Shown: positions 7,999-15,566 of the stretch, piece after piece | Numbering within the stretch: position 1 is the stretch's first letter | Layout: every line of letters starts with the position of its first letter | Assembly (NCBI RefSeq): GCF_012849055.1 | Contig: NZ_CP051677.1 | Span: 5,697,754-5,761,753, forward strand | Origin: Spirosoma rhododendri | GTDB taxonomy: Bacteria > Bacteroidota > Bacteroidia > Cytophagales > Spirosomataceae | Direction of reading: 5' to 3' | Length of the DNA stretch: 64,000 bases | Position numbers and translations under genes: made by a program | Notes under the pieces: generated by a model | The model's database searches: none | Seen by the model: only the letters and a program-made list of their open reading frames with translations | Told to the model about the DNA's origin: nothing

Positions 7999-8562
7999 TT
8001 ATGCAAACATTTCCACCACCGCAAATTGCAAATCCGGTACGACGGGGGCGGCCGAAATAACGTACTGCTCTTTGTAGGCTTTCGATTCATCGGGCGAGGT
8101 GTAGGCAAAAATTTTCTGCCGCTTTGGAACAATGTACCAGACGAGTTGAGTGCCGCCGTCGAAGTAGTCCTGAAGCTTATCCAGCACGTCCTCATACGAT
8201 TCCGAATCGGAGAGAATCTCGATAGCGAACAGGGTGTTGACACGCTCACCCCGCCGAATCGCCTGTTTTTGCTCAACCGTGATGTATGTTAGGTCGGGAA
8301 TTCGTTTGCGGGAGCCATCCACATACGAGTCAGCTTCGGGTAATAATGCGTCTCCCTGCTGAAAGGCGCTGGTTTTGACAAATTGCCGGATTAGATAATC
8401 AGCGATAAAAATTTCGTTCTGTTTCATGGCGGGTTTGGGGATGATACGCCCGCGCACAAATTCATAGCTTCCCTCGTGGGGATGCTCCCGTTCCCAGGCG
8501 TCAAACTCATCGACAGTTTGCAGGTGGGTTGGTAATTCAGGACTGACTAGCGTGGCAATCAT
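7999..8562 (-). CDS. Uma2 family (DUF820) PD-(D/E)XK nuclease-like protein
   Basis: The protein of 187 residues (from ATG 8562) shows the Uma2/DUF820 pattern. It has a YEFVRGRIIPKPAM strand near residue 35, a central LPEADSYVDGSRKRIPDLTYI segment with the PD motif, and FAIEILSDSESYEDVLDKLQDYFDGG providing the E-x-lysine-type active-site region. The family folds like restriction nucleases and is abundant in Bacteroidota and cyanobacteria, but its role is unproven. A GTG frame reaching 8625 is open, but it would run into the nhaD remnant, so I reject it. Composition is GC-rich like the chromosome, unlike the neighbouring island, so it is probably not part of the TIR operon despite sharing its direction. 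Confidence 0.75.
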   Translation of the reverse strand: MIATLVSPELPTHLQTVDEFDAWEREHPHEGSYEFVRGRIIPKPAMKQNEIFIADYLIRQFVKTSAFQQGDALLPEADSYVDGSRKRIPDLTYITVEQKQAIRRGERVNTLFAIEILSDSESYEDVLDKLQDYFDGGTQLVWYIVPKRQKIFAYTSPDESKAYKEQYVISAAPVVPDLQFAVVEMFA

Positions 8563-8621
8563 AGCGGTATGCGGTTGAACTGACAATATCGAAGATACGA
8601 CATTTACCGGGTAATCGGTAC

Positions 8622-8691
8622 TCACCCCAGTAGTGCCATCTGCACCAGATACACCCCCGCACCGGCGAGGTAGCCGAGGAGAGCAACTCGC
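8622..8691 (-). pseudogene. Remnant of a second nhaD 3' end
   Basis: Read on the minus strand this stretch encodes VALLGYLAGAGVYLVQMALLG followed by TGA. That is nearly the C-terminus of the intact antiporter whose stop is at 9722 (ALLGYLAGAGVYLAQTALLG). The DNA is also clearly similar (both contain GCACCGGCGAGGTAGCCGAG). Upstream of this point the similarity stops abruptly, so only the last 20 or so codons of a paralogue or duplicated copy survive. It marks a deletion or insertion junction next to the HEPN/MNT debris. Confidence 0.75.
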
Positions 8692-8759
8692 TGTTTTTAT
8701 GCGAAACCCGGTTGGCCTGCCAGAAGCGGTCGTGGTTCATCAATCACGTGCCAGATGAC

Positions 8760-8915
8760 AACAAAGTCGACACAATCAACGAAGTCTTTATCCTGAGCGA
8801 TCTTATCCTACAGTATGGTAAGGCTATTTCTGTGTTGCCTGTATCAGCGCAACGGTACAGGAATTCACTCATGCCAGTTTATCAGGCCGCGCGCCGTGAG
8901 GGTATTCACGTATGA
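8760..8915 (+). pseudogene. C-terminal fragment of a nucleotidyltransferase (MNT-like)
   Basis: The plus-strand frame from about 8778 encodes VFILSDLILQYGKAISVLPV, then SAQRYRNSLMPVYQAARREG and a stop at 8913-8915. This matches the end of MNT-type nucleotidyltransferases that pair with HEPN proteins, where the enzyme finishes with an R-x-EG motif. The N-terminal half holding the GSxxR and DxD catalytic motifs is absent; sequence upstream is unrelated and merges into the nhaD remnant. The stop overlaps an ATG as ATGA, preserving the original MNT-HEPN gene junction. It is certainly not a complete enzyme. Confidence 0.6.
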
Positions 8916-9019
8916 ACGAATCGATTCAGACACACCTCGACTACATCGAGCGTGCTCTTGATTCGGCAAATACGTTGAATATGTTGCTATTTGATCAATT
9001 GATCGATTTCGGTTTTTAG
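8912..9019 (+). pseudogene. N-terminal fragment of a HEPN protein
   Basis: An ATG at 8912 opens a 35-codon frame starting MNESIQTHLDYIERALDSAN, typical of the first helix of HEPN toxins that follow MNT genes. The similarity ends near 8985, exactly where the oppositely oriented hepT remnant begins (its ancestral stop is at 8987-8989). The remaining codons are antisense hepT sequence. This is therefore a rearrangement junction between two HEPN/MNT modules in opposite orientations, leaving no R-x4-6-H active site in this copy. Confidence 0.55.
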
Positions 9020-9318
9020 CGCGGGCAGATTTTCGATAATTACGCTCTAGACAAGAACATCATCAACCGCATCGTAGGCATGGATTACCCGATTACGCAG
9101 GTCAACAATTCGCCGGGCATTGGTAATTGACACAGTGCTATCAGTCTTTAGAATCCGGCTCATGGCCTCTCCAATGATTTCGAGTTCCCGTTCGACAGAC
9201 AGCCCGCCGGATGGTGATGTTCGTCTGATACACCGCAAAATCACGCGCTCAAGTGAATGTCGATGTTGTCAACCGCTTCGCGTATGTCAACCAGCCATTT
9301 GCGCACTTCTTCACTCAT
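8987..9318 (-). pseudogene. Broken hepT-like HEPN (DUF86) toxin gene
   Basis: Three frames must be joined to recover one DUF86 protein. The first, from ATG 9318, reads MSEEVRKWLVDIREAVDNID and ends in TGA at 9243. The second reads DFAVYQTNITIRRAV. The third reads VERELEIIGEAMSRILK and then RNRVIHAYDAVDD. The last part carries the HEPN RNase motif (RNRVIHAY, an R-x4-H-x-Y type). An in-frame TAG at 9049-9047 replaces what is normally a Trp codon, and beyond it the frame continues SVIIENLPALKTEIDQLIK to a natural stop at 8987. So there are two frameshifts (the second looks like a 4-base TGTC duplication) and one nonsense change. The start overlaps the mntA-like stop, as in intact pairs. Confidence 0.75.
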
Positions 9319-9619
9319 AAATTGGCGTTTTGGTACGCTCTAATGCAGCAACGAAATGAGGGTTGTGCAACGACCGTTCAGTAACCAAATCGACCGGGCG
9401 TTGCAGTATCTCTTCCAGCGCATCGGCAATCGCAAAATAATTCTCTCCGTACTGTACCGGGTCCAGCGACTCGTCGAAGGCGATCAATATATCAACGTCG
9501 CTTACTTCGCTGAATCGTTCTGTACAAACTGAGCCAAACGCGTATGCTCGTGTCACACCGTTTTAACGCAGAATTTGGGTAACCGCAGGTAGTTTATCCG
9601 ATAAAATTGAATTGAGCAT
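9311..9619 (-). pseudogene. mntA-like nucleotidyltransferase antitoxin with premature stop
   Basis: From ATG 9619 the frame encodes MLNSILSDKLPAVTQILR, then TAA at 9565-9563, then continues in frame NGVTRAYAFGSVCTERF with the DVDILIAFD catalytic segment and NYFAIADALEEILQRPVDLV. The stop sits where relatives have a sense codon (CAA to TAA is the simplest change). MntA-type enzymes AMPylate the HEPN toxin partner and neutralise it. A GTG at 9556 could restart an 81-residue product that retains GSxxxxR-like and DxD residues, so residual function is not excluded. The partner hepT is also broken, consistent with loss of selection on the whole module. Confidence 0.72.
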
Positions 9620-9721
9620 ATGTCTCGGATTTTTCGTAAGTATATCAAAAACCAGACAATGCCCATACTTTTTGTAGCGCAACGGCGGCTCTTTTACACC
9701 GATAATCTAGTCTAAACCAAA

Positions 9722-11017
9722 TTACCCCAGTAGCGCGGTCTGGGCCAGGTACACGCCCGCACCGGCGAGGTAGCCGAGGAGGGCAAGCCAACTGATACGA
9801 CGCAGGTACCAGCCGAACGCGATCTTTTCCAGCCCCATCACGGCGACACCGGCGGCTGAGCCAATCACCAACAGACTTCCACCCGTACCGGCGCAATAAG
9901 CCAGAAACGACCAGAGCGGACTGTCGGCAGGAAAAGTCGTCAGGTCGTACATGCCCATGGCTGCGGCTACGATGGGCACATTGTCGACGACGGCCGACGC
10001 GACGCCGATCAGCAGCACGATCAGACTGGTGTTACCGACGGCTCTGTCCAGCGACCCGGCCAGACCCCGCAGAAACCCCGTCGATTCGAGCGAACCGACG
10101 GCCAGCAGGATACCCAGAAAGAACAGGATGCTCGGCGTGTCGATGCGGCTGAGGGCGTAGGAAGCCGTCAGTTTCCGGCGTTCGGCTTCGTCTTTGTCCT
10201 TATGAATAACCTCCGACGCCACCCAGATCGCGCCCAGCACGAGCATCATGCCCATGTACGGCGGCAGGTGGGTAAACGTCTTGAAAATCGGTACGTAGAG
10301 CATCCCGCCCAGGCCAATCGCCAGCATGGTACGGCGGTCGCGCCGGGCGATAGGTGTGATGTATGGTCGGCTGACGCCCCGGTTGGCGCGGGTCTGCACC
10401 GACTGCTCATCGGCTTTGTATTGGTAGGTCAGGACCGTCAGCGGGACGAGCAGGGCGGCCAGACTCGGCAACAGCAACGATTTAATGATCGACAGCGAAC
10501 TGATTTGACCGCCGATCCAGAGCATGGTCGTTGTGACGTCACCGATGGGCGACCAGGCACCGCCCGCGTTGGCTGCGACGATCACCATCCCGGCCATCGT
10601 CAGTCGCTGTTCGGCGTTACTGACCAGTTTGCGCAGCACCGACACCATCACAATCGCGGTGGTCAGGTTGTCGAGCAGGGCCGATAGGAAGAATGTGAGC
10701 AGGCATATAATCCAGAGCAGCGTACGCGTGTTGCGGCTGGCGATGCGGTCGGTGATGAGCGAGAAGCCGTCATGCGCGTCGATCAGTTCAACGACAGTCA
10801 TAGCCGCCATCAGAAAGAATAGTATCTCGGCGATGTCGGCCAGATGGTCGCGCAGGTGCTCGACAACGGGTTCGATCTGCGGGGCCATAAGCGCGTAAAT
10901 CGCCCAGCAGACAACGCCCGTGATAAGGGCCGTGGCCGTTTTATTCAGGTTGATAGTGTGTTCCAGCGCGATCAGTCCGTAGCCAATCCCGAAAACAAGC
11001 AGTAACGCAAGGGTCAT
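9722..11017 (-). CDS. nhaD: NhaD-type Na+/H+ antiporter
   Basis: The 431-residue protein has roughly a dozen hydrophobic segments and the hallmark NhaD stretches: SALLDNLTTAIVMVSVLRKL, NAGGAWSPIGDVTTTMLW, AVVDNVPIVAAAMGMY and AGTGGSLLVIGSAAGVAVMG. The family exchanges Na+ or Li+ for protons across the inner membrane and supports growth in saline or alkaline conditions. I use the ATG at 11017, just before the first membrane segment. An upstream TTG frame would add 40 residues encoded by a repetitive intergenic tract. A decayed copy of its last 20 or so codons lies 1.1 kb downstream at 8622-8691. Another cation/proton antiporter lies 700 bp upstream, so the region may be an ion-homeostasis locus. 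Confidence 0.9.
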   Translation of the reverse strand: MTLALLLVFGIGYGLIALEHTINLNKTATALITGVVCWAIYALMAPQIEPVVEHLRDHLADIAEILFFLMAAMTVVELIDAHDGFSLITDRIASRNTRTLLWIICLLTFFLSALLDNLTTAIVMVSVLRKLVSNAEQRLTMAGMVIVAANAGGAWSPIGDVTTTMLWIGGQISSLSIIKSLLLPSLAALLVPLTVLTYQYKADEQSVQTRANRGVSRPYITPIARRDRRTMLAIGLGGMLYVPIFKTFTHLPPYMGMMLVLGAIWVASEVIHKDKDEAERRKLTASYALSRIDTPSILFFLGILLAVGSLESTGFLRGLAGSLDRAVGNTSLIVLLIGVASAVVDNVPIVAAAMGMYDLTTFPADSPLWSFLAYCAGTGGSLLVIGSAAGVAVMGLEKIAFGWYLRRISWLALLGYLAGAGVYLAQTALLG

Positions 11018-11037
11018 GTATAGCGAACCTGACTGTA

Positions 11038-11154
11038 TGTTCAAGGGTTCAGGTTCAACGTTCAATGTTGAGGCCGGTGGGGACGAATTTTGCCTCAACC
11101 GGGTTTTGTGTGAAGAGCCTTTAACGTTAAACTCCAAACGTTAAACCTTAAACC
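11038..11154. repeat. Inverted arms of GTTCAA/GTTTAA words
   Basis: Left arm (11038-11073) is built from repeated GTTCAAGG/GTTCAACG-type words. The right arm (11121-11154) is built from TTAAACGTT-type words in the opposite sense. They flank a core of about 45 bases. The arms are similar in pattern rather than exact copies. The element fills the gap between the divergent nhaD gene and the HERIH-motif gene and ends two bases before the latter's ATG. Confidence 0.5.
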
Positions 11155-11156
11155 CA

Positions 11157-11480
11157 ATGGCCCGCTCCCGCTTCATTGTCCAGATATCGAAACTTGGTCC
11201 CGATGGGATGGCGCTGTTCCCGTTCATTCTGGTTCGTCAGCCAAACCCCGGCCCGATTCTGGTCAACCACGAGCGGATTCATTTGCGGCAACAGGCCGAA
11301 ATGGGTGTACTCCCCTTCTATCTGTGGTACCTGACCGAGTACGTTATCCGCCGGGTTCAGTACCGCGACCATTACGAAGCCTACCGGAATATCAGCTTCG
11401 AACGCGAAGCCTTCGCCAACGAAACCAACCTCACCTACCTCCGCACCCGGCGCTGGTGGAAGTTTTTATATTACGTTTAA
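11157..11480 (+). CDS. Conserved small protein with HERIHxxQQ motif
   Basis: The 107-residue protein contains FPFILVRQPN, then NHERIHLRQQAEMGVLPFYL, then YRNISFEREAFANE. The spacing of His-Glu-x-x-His followed by a distal Glu (FEREAF) resembles a metal-binding HExxH protease arrangement. One or two hydrophobic stretches (VLPFYLWYLTEYVI) suggest membrane association. Proteins of this pattern are common and unnamed in Bacteroidota. It lies between inverted word-repeat arms on both sides, running opposite to both neighbouring antiporter genes. An antisense frame also exists but has no recognisable features. Function unknown; peptidase activity is only a suggestion. Confidence 0.75.
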   Translation: MARSRFIVQISKLGPDGMALFPFILVRQPNPGPILVNHERIHLRQQAEMGVLPFYLWYLTEYVIRRVQYRDHYEAYRNISFEREAFANETNLTYLRTRRWWKFLYYV

Positions 11481-11697
11481 CGTTTGAGGTTTAATGTTTA
11501 AAGTTGGCTGGCGCGCGTGGCCTAGACTGGTTGCATAGCCTGGACGCCCACGTCCGGGTGCCCGTCAGGGCAACTACGCCAGGCGGCAGCTTTGTTGGTC
11601 GCTACGCGTCCACCCGGACGTGGACCGGTCCGCCGGTGCGGTCCAGGCTACAGTGACGCGCCAGCAACGTTAAACCTTGAACATTAAACGTTAAACT
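11478..11697. repeat. Nested inverted structure: GTTTAA-word arms around a palindromic repeat
   Basis: The left arm (about 11478-11515) reads GTTTAACGTTTGAGG-like words ending in GGCTGGCGCG. The right arm (about 11656-11697) is its loose reverse complement, CGCGCCAGCAACGTTAAACC and onward. The 140 bases between hold the separate palindromic repeat at 11536-11650. The structure spans the whole gap between two convergent genes and touches both stop codons, so it may also serve as a bidirectional transcription stop. Confidence 0.55.
11536..11650. repeat. Interspersed palindromic repeat, copy 1
   Basis: The unit begins TAGCCTGGAC and ends GTCCAGGCTA, with internal blocks CGTCCGGGTGCCCGTCAGGG and CACCCGGACGTGGAC. 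The same blocks recur at 36242-36341 and, rearranged, at 48508-48634. It codes for nothing visible. The outer 10-bp ends are exact reverse complements, like a small REP/MITE-type element; no transposase is present in the window. Confidence 0.65.
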
Positions 11698-12874
11698 ACG
11701 AACCACTCCTCCCCTTGTAGCCCAGCAACCCAACGGTCATGATCAGGGATGACAGGACGACGACCAGCATGGGGATGCCTTCGCGGAAACCGAGCAGGCG
11801 TAGACTGGGCGGGATATTGAGGTATAGCAGAATCGTAATCAGACCGCGCGGGGCAATCCAGAGCATCGGGTTTGAGCGGCCCCGATAGGTTAGCCGGAGC
11901 GTCACCCACCGCCAGCCAATCACGACCAGCATAATCAGCACGCTGACAATCGTGGCGTCGATGTCGATCAGTTGGGCGGGTACGGCGGCATAGCCGAAAA
12001 TCAAAAAGAAGAACGTACGGACGACGAACGACCCTTCAGCCGCCAGATTCTTTAGCTGGTCAAGCTCTTTCTCGAACAGATCGTTTTTCAGAATCAGGCT
12101 GAGCCGTCCCCGGATAAATAGCTCTGTATTATTCAGAAACAGGCCAAACACCAGAATCAGCAGCAGTGACGATAGCTGATTCATTTCGGCGATAGCGTAG
12201 ACCAGAAACAGCACCGAAATAATGGGCAGGAACTTGATGCGGTGGTTGATCCGTCCGATCAGATACAGCAGCAGGAAACAGCAGATCAGCGACAGCAGGG
12301 CCATGATCAGCGTGTCGCGCAGAAACGACCAGATAGCCCCCAGCACCGACTCCTGACCCAGCAACAGGAAGTTATACGCCAGTACACCCAGCGTTGCCGC
12401 AAAGGCCGACTCGTAGACCATGAACTCCCGCTGATTCCCGGTTAGGTTCATCGTTGTCGACACAACCACCGAACTGCTCAGAATCGAAAACGGCAGGGCG
12501 GTAACCAGGCAGTGGAAAAACGAATCGTTGAGTAGCAGGTAGAACATCCCCGCGATCAACACCGTCGCCCCCGCCACCGACAGCAGCGACGCCAGTAGCG
12601 TCCGGCGTACGATATCAAACTTGTCGGATTCCAGTTCCAGATCGAGCGCGCCCTCCAGCACGATCAGAATCAGGCCCAGCGTGCCCAGCGTCGGCAAAAT
12701 CGTATCGACGTACGGCACCGTGACACCGATGTAGGTCGTCACTTGCCGGGCCAGTACGCCCATTAGTAACAGCAACAGTACCGACGGAATCTGGAAACGA
12801 CTACTGAACAGGTCGAAGCCGTACGAAATCAGCACCGACAGACTCAGTACAATAATCAGGGTAGAGGAATCCAT
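11696..12874 (-). CDS. Cation:proton antiporter (CPA family)
   Basis: This 392-residue, very hydrophobic protein has about eleven membrane segments. It has the CPA family pattern: GTLGLILIVLEGALDLELE in the fourth or fifth segment and ESAFAATLGVLAYNF at the discontinuous ion-binding helix region, then a LIFGYAAVPAQLID segment near the end. It should exchange Na+ or K+ for protons in the inner membrane. There is no C-terminal TrkA-N or regulatory domain, and the length is on the short side for CPA proteins. It converges with the HERIH-motif gene and lies near nhaD. Ion specificity cannot be read from sequence. Confidence 0.82.
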   Translation of the reverse strand: MDSSTLIIVLSLSVLISYGFDLFSSRFQIPSVLLLLLMGVLARQVTTYIGVTVPYVDTILPTLGTLGLILIVLEGALDLELESDKFDIVRRTLLASLLSVAGATVLIAGMFYLLLNDSFFHCLVTALPFSILSSSVVVSTTMNLTGNQREFMVYESAFAATLGVLAYNFLLLGQESVLGAIWSFLRDTLIMALLSLICCFLLLYLIGRINHRIKFLPIISVLFLVYAIAEMNQLSSLLLILVFGLFLNNTELFIRGRLSLILKNDLFEKELDQLKNLAAEGSFVVRTFFFLIFGYAAVPAQLIDIDATIVSVLIMLVVIGWRWVTLRLTYRGRSNPMLWIAPRGLITILLYLNIPPSLRLLGFREGIPMLVVVLSSLIMTVGLLGYKGRSGS

Positions 12875-12887
12875 AGGCAGTTTCCGG

Positions 12888-12973
12888 CTTACGGTTTACG
12901 GTTTGCAGTGCGTTCCAGCGAAGAAATCCCCTCCCGGATGAATGCCGCGAACCGAAGACCGTTTACTGTAAAC
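12888..12973. repeat. Inverted arms of GGTTTACGG words
   Basis: Left arm GGCTTACGGTTTACGGTTTG and right arm ACCGTTTACTGTAAACC are loose reverse complements around a core of about 45 bases. The element occupies the short gap between two minus-strand genes and has the same arm-core-arm plan as other gaps in the window. Confidence 0.4.
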
Positions 12974-13837
12974 CTATTTTCGGGCGTAGTAATAGAGATT
13001 CACCGACGACGCATTGGCGCGTTCGCTGAGGGTAAAATAACCGGATGCGTCGCGGTTGAAGCAGACGGCTTCCCCCTGTGGTTCAACGCGGTACGGCAGC
13101 GAACGGCTACTGCCCCGCTGTAGCGCATCGGCAATCGATTGCCCACTGTCGCGTTTCCAGTAGCGAATCTCGGTGTACGTCCGGACCATAATTTCGCTGC
13201 CGTCGGGTGAGATGGCCGCTCCGGTAACGAACGTCATGTTCATCGTCCCGAGTAACTCAGCAACGGCAACTTCGTTGATGTTTTGCGGATAAGCAATGCG
13301 GTACAGATGCACGTTTGGTTCCCGTTTCGAGATAATGTAGATGTCCCGCGTGGCCGGGTCAACGAACATGGCTTCGGCATCACGCGGGCCGTCGGGGTAG
13401 CGGAAATTGATCCGCTCGACCTGCGTAACCGTTGTATTGAGCGCCGTCGGTTCGGGGAAACGGTAAATCTGAAGAATAGGCGTGTTGCCGTTGTTATCGC
13501 CAATATCGCCCATGTAGATGTAGTTGACGCCCGCCGTTGGGCCGGGGCCAATGGTCATTTCTTCCCAGTCGCGGTTTGTGGCGCTAATGGCGACTTTCCC
13601 TTTGATCTTACCATCGTAACCCAGCAGGGTCATCGCAGCTGCATTGCCACCGTCTTCCTCCACCCACAAGTTACCGGGCAGACTACGGCTGTCGGCGATC
13701 CCCGACGCTTCGTCGATCTGACCGGGCGTAATCGGTACGGACGTTGGGTCAGCAAACTGGACCTGATCGACGCCCGGTATCTCAAGTTTGCAGGCAACCA
13801 GTATTGATAAAGTAAGTATGAGAACGAGAAAGCGCAT
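12974..13837 (-). CDS. Secreted lipoprotein with beta-propeller-like repeats
   Basis: From the ATG at 13837 the protein starts MRFLVLILTLSILVACK, a lipoprotein signal with the Cys at residue 16, so it should be anchored in an envelope membrane. The mature part has recurring propeller-like strands: NRDWEEMTIG, YIYMGDIGDNNGN, LQIYRFPEP, DAEAMFVDPATRDIYIISKR, TGAAISPDGSEIMVRTY and GEAVCFNRDASGYFTLSE. Proteins with the GDIGDNxGN motif are widespread and unnamed; some resemble esterase-like or phytase-like propellers. No catalytic residues can be assigned. It may be co-transcribed with the downstream antiporter, but a repeat-bearing gap separates them. Confidence 0.75.
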   Translation of the reverse strand: MRFLVLILTLSILVACKLEIPGVDQVQFADPTSVPITPGQIDEASGIADSRSLPGNLWVEEDGGNAAAMTLLGYDGKIKGKVAISATNRDWEEMTIGPGPTAGVNYIYMGDIGDNNGNTPILQIYRFPEPTALNTTVTQVERINFRYPDGPRDAEAMFVDPATRDIYIISKREPNVHLYRIAYPQNINEVAVAELLGTMNMTFVTGAAISPDGSEIMVRTYTEIRYWKRDSGQSIADALQRGSSRSLPYRVEPQGEAVCFNRDASGYFTLSERANASSVNLYYYARK

Positions 13838-13982
13838 GAATGGAGTTAATTGTATTCGATTGCCAAAGTAACGAAATCGGGGGCGCAAAGTAACGTTAAT
13901 CTACCCTGCGTGCGTCGGCCCTCACCTGCTCAACAGTAGCGTGTGGCGTACTAACCGACCTCGGCACATCAGCTTGTAAACG

Positions 13983-14028
13983 CAAATTGCCCTATGACTG
14001 ATACAAAACCAGTCGTCGGGCAATTTTG
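13983..14028 (-). terminator. Hairpin after the GH144-like gene
   Basis: Imperfect arms AAATTGCCC and GGGCAATTT enclose a second pairing (TATGACTG with CAGTCGTC, partial), just downstream of the minus-strand lipoprotein gene that stops at 14043. It probably ends the susC-susD-hydrolase transcript. There is no clear U-run, so strength is uncertain. Confidence 0.4.
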
Positions 14029-14042
14029 ATTAACGAATTGAT

Positions 14043-15452
14043 TTATTGCGCCAGCCAGCCCCCCGTAAAGCCAGCCTTGACTAGTCCCCGCCGGATGTGC
14101 GGATTCTTCTGCATCAGTTTCCAGACGAAGCCCGACCGCAGGTTTTCAGCCATCAACAGAATCGGCCCCTGATCGATACCCAGGTAATCGACATCGAACC
14201 AGCCCAATGTGGTCGGGCCGTTGGCAACGCGGGCCGGGTAGCGGTATGTTGGGTTGAACGCATCACGAAAACCGTACTCACCGTAGAGTTTTGGGCCGTA
14301 TTTCGTTTTCATAGCTCGCAGGGCAGGTACACAGATTTCGGGGGCAAACGCCATCGAACCGCCAGCCGCCGTCGGTGCAATCGTGCCGTCGTCCACAATC
14401 TGTGTACTGGCAGCACCCCGCGCCCGGTACGAGAAAAACTGACGCCCGTTAACCAGCGTATCGCTCGGTCCGTCGCAGGCGGTCAGGCCCCAGATCGTCG
14501 GGCCGTAGTCCTGCCATTTGCCCGGATTGGCCATGCAGTAAGCGCGGTTGGCGTAGGTGGCCCGGCGCGAATTCTCAAAATAATCAATGCCTTTGCCGCG
14601 CATGTATTCGTCTTTGATCCCCCGGAAATCGATCCAGACGTGCGAATACTGGTGGCCAAACAGCGGGTCGAAATTCACGTGCGTTTGCTCGTAAAACGTA
14701 GCCCACGGGTACGACTTTGTCCAGGCGGGCCACACGTCCGTACCGACGGCGTGGGTAGGCGAACCCAGCGCCAGCACGTAGAGCAGCATCGCTTCGTTAT
14801 AGCCCGTCCAGTCACTTTTGATGAAGCCCGACTCCGGGTGCCAGCCCATCGACACAAATGGTTTGTTGTTCTGAATCCACGTCCAGTCGACGCGGCCGTA
14901 GATCTGATCGGCCAGTTGGCGGATTTCGGTTTCTGTCGCGTTGGTCTGGTCGAAATAGCTCTGTGCACTCAGGATACCACCCAGCAGTAGCGCCGTATCA
15001 ATCGTCGACAGTTCGACGGTTTTGAAGCGCTCACCAGTTTTCATATCCAGGAAGTGGTAGAAAAAGCCTTTGTACCCCGCCACGCCCGTCGCCTTGTCGG
15101 ACTGGGGTGCAGTGGCGAAAAAGCGGAGCGTATTCAAGGTCCGTTCGGCCGCCTGTGCCCGTGTGATATAGCCCCGCTCGACGCCCACCAGATACGAGGT
15201 CAGGCCGAAGCCCACGGCCGCAATACTAGCGAACGAGCTCGACGGTGCCCGGTCGGGAACCAGGCCGTTAGCCGGGTTGGTCGTTTCCCAGAAATACCGG
15301 AAGGTATCACGTTGCAGGCTATCCAGGAACGTCTGATCCGTCGCCGACAGCGTAAACCCGGCTTGTGCTGGTGCGACAGCCTGTTGTCTGGACTGACAAC
15401 CGCCGATCGTCAGGCTCGCGCACAACAGTGCTATGGTCAATAGATACCTCAT
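14043..15452 (-). CDS. GH144-like / putative glucoamylase-family lipoprotein
   Basis: From ATG 15452 the 469-residue protein begins with a lipoprotein signal (LLCASLTIGGCQ, Cys at about residue 16). The mature chain has the all-helical (alpha/alpha)6 'putative glucoamylase' pattern. DTFRYFWETTNPANGLVPDR lies near the start, followed by AAVGFGLTSYLVGVERGYI, SMGWHPESGFIKSDWTGYNE, and HYSHVWIDFRG-like and TIWGLTACDGP segments. Relatives in GH144 are endo-beta-1,2-glucanases; others are poorly characterised. It follows SusC and SusD on the same strand, consistent with a glycan utilisation locus in which it would cut polysaccharide at the cell surface or in the periplasm. Beta-1,2-glucan as substrate is a hypothesis. 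Confidence 0.8.
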   Translation of the reverse strand: MRYLLTIALLCASLTIGGCQSRQQAVAPAQAGFTLSATDQTFLDSLQRDTFRYFWETTNPANGLVPDRAPSSSFASIAAVGFGLTSYLVGVERGYITRAQAAERTLNTLRFFATAPQSDKATGVAGYKGFFYHFLDMKTGERFKTVELSTIDTALLLGGILSAQSYFDQTNATETEIRQLADQIYGRVDWTWIQNNKPFVSMGWHPESGFIKSDWTGYNEAMLLYVLALGSPTHAVGTDVWPAWTKSYPWATFYEQTHVNFDPLFGHQYSHVWIDFRGIKDEYMRGKGIDYFENSRRATYANRAYCMANPGKWQDYGPTIWGLTACDGPSDTLVNGRQFFSYRARGAASTQIVDDGTIAPTAAGGSMAFAPEICVPALRAMKTKYGPKLYGEYGFRDAFNPTYRYPARVANGPTTLGWFDVDYLGIDQGPILLMAENLRSGFVWKLMQKNPHIRRGLVKAGFTGGWLAQ

Positions 15453-15468
15453 AGGCTGAAAATTAACA

Positions 15469-15550
15469 ATCAACACAAAGGCACGGAGAACGCAGAGAGC
15501 ACTACGCAAACCCGGTTAATGCGTTGTGTTCTCCGTGCCTTTGTGTTGAT
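15469..15550. repeat. Perfect 23-bp inverted repeat between susD and the hydrolase gene
   Basis: Arms at 15469-15491 and 15528-15550 are exact reverse complements (beginning ATCAACACAAAGGCACGGAG), with a 36-nt loop. In the transcript this would form a very stable hairpin just upstream of the hydrolase gene. That could reduce downstream transcription or protect the upstream mRNA end. There is no run of Ts, so I do not call it a terminator. Confidence 0.6.
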
Positions 15551-15566
15551 CCTATTTTTGATTGAC

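Noticed and set aside
8563..8625. Longer GTG start for the Uma2-like protein
   Set aside because: The extension runs up to the stop of the nhaD remnant and is not part of the family pattern; ATG 8562 is adequate.
14097..14990. Plus-strand open frame of about 297 codons opposite the GH144-like gene
   Set aside because: Shadow of a well-supported lipoprotein hydrolase; no signal, no motif.
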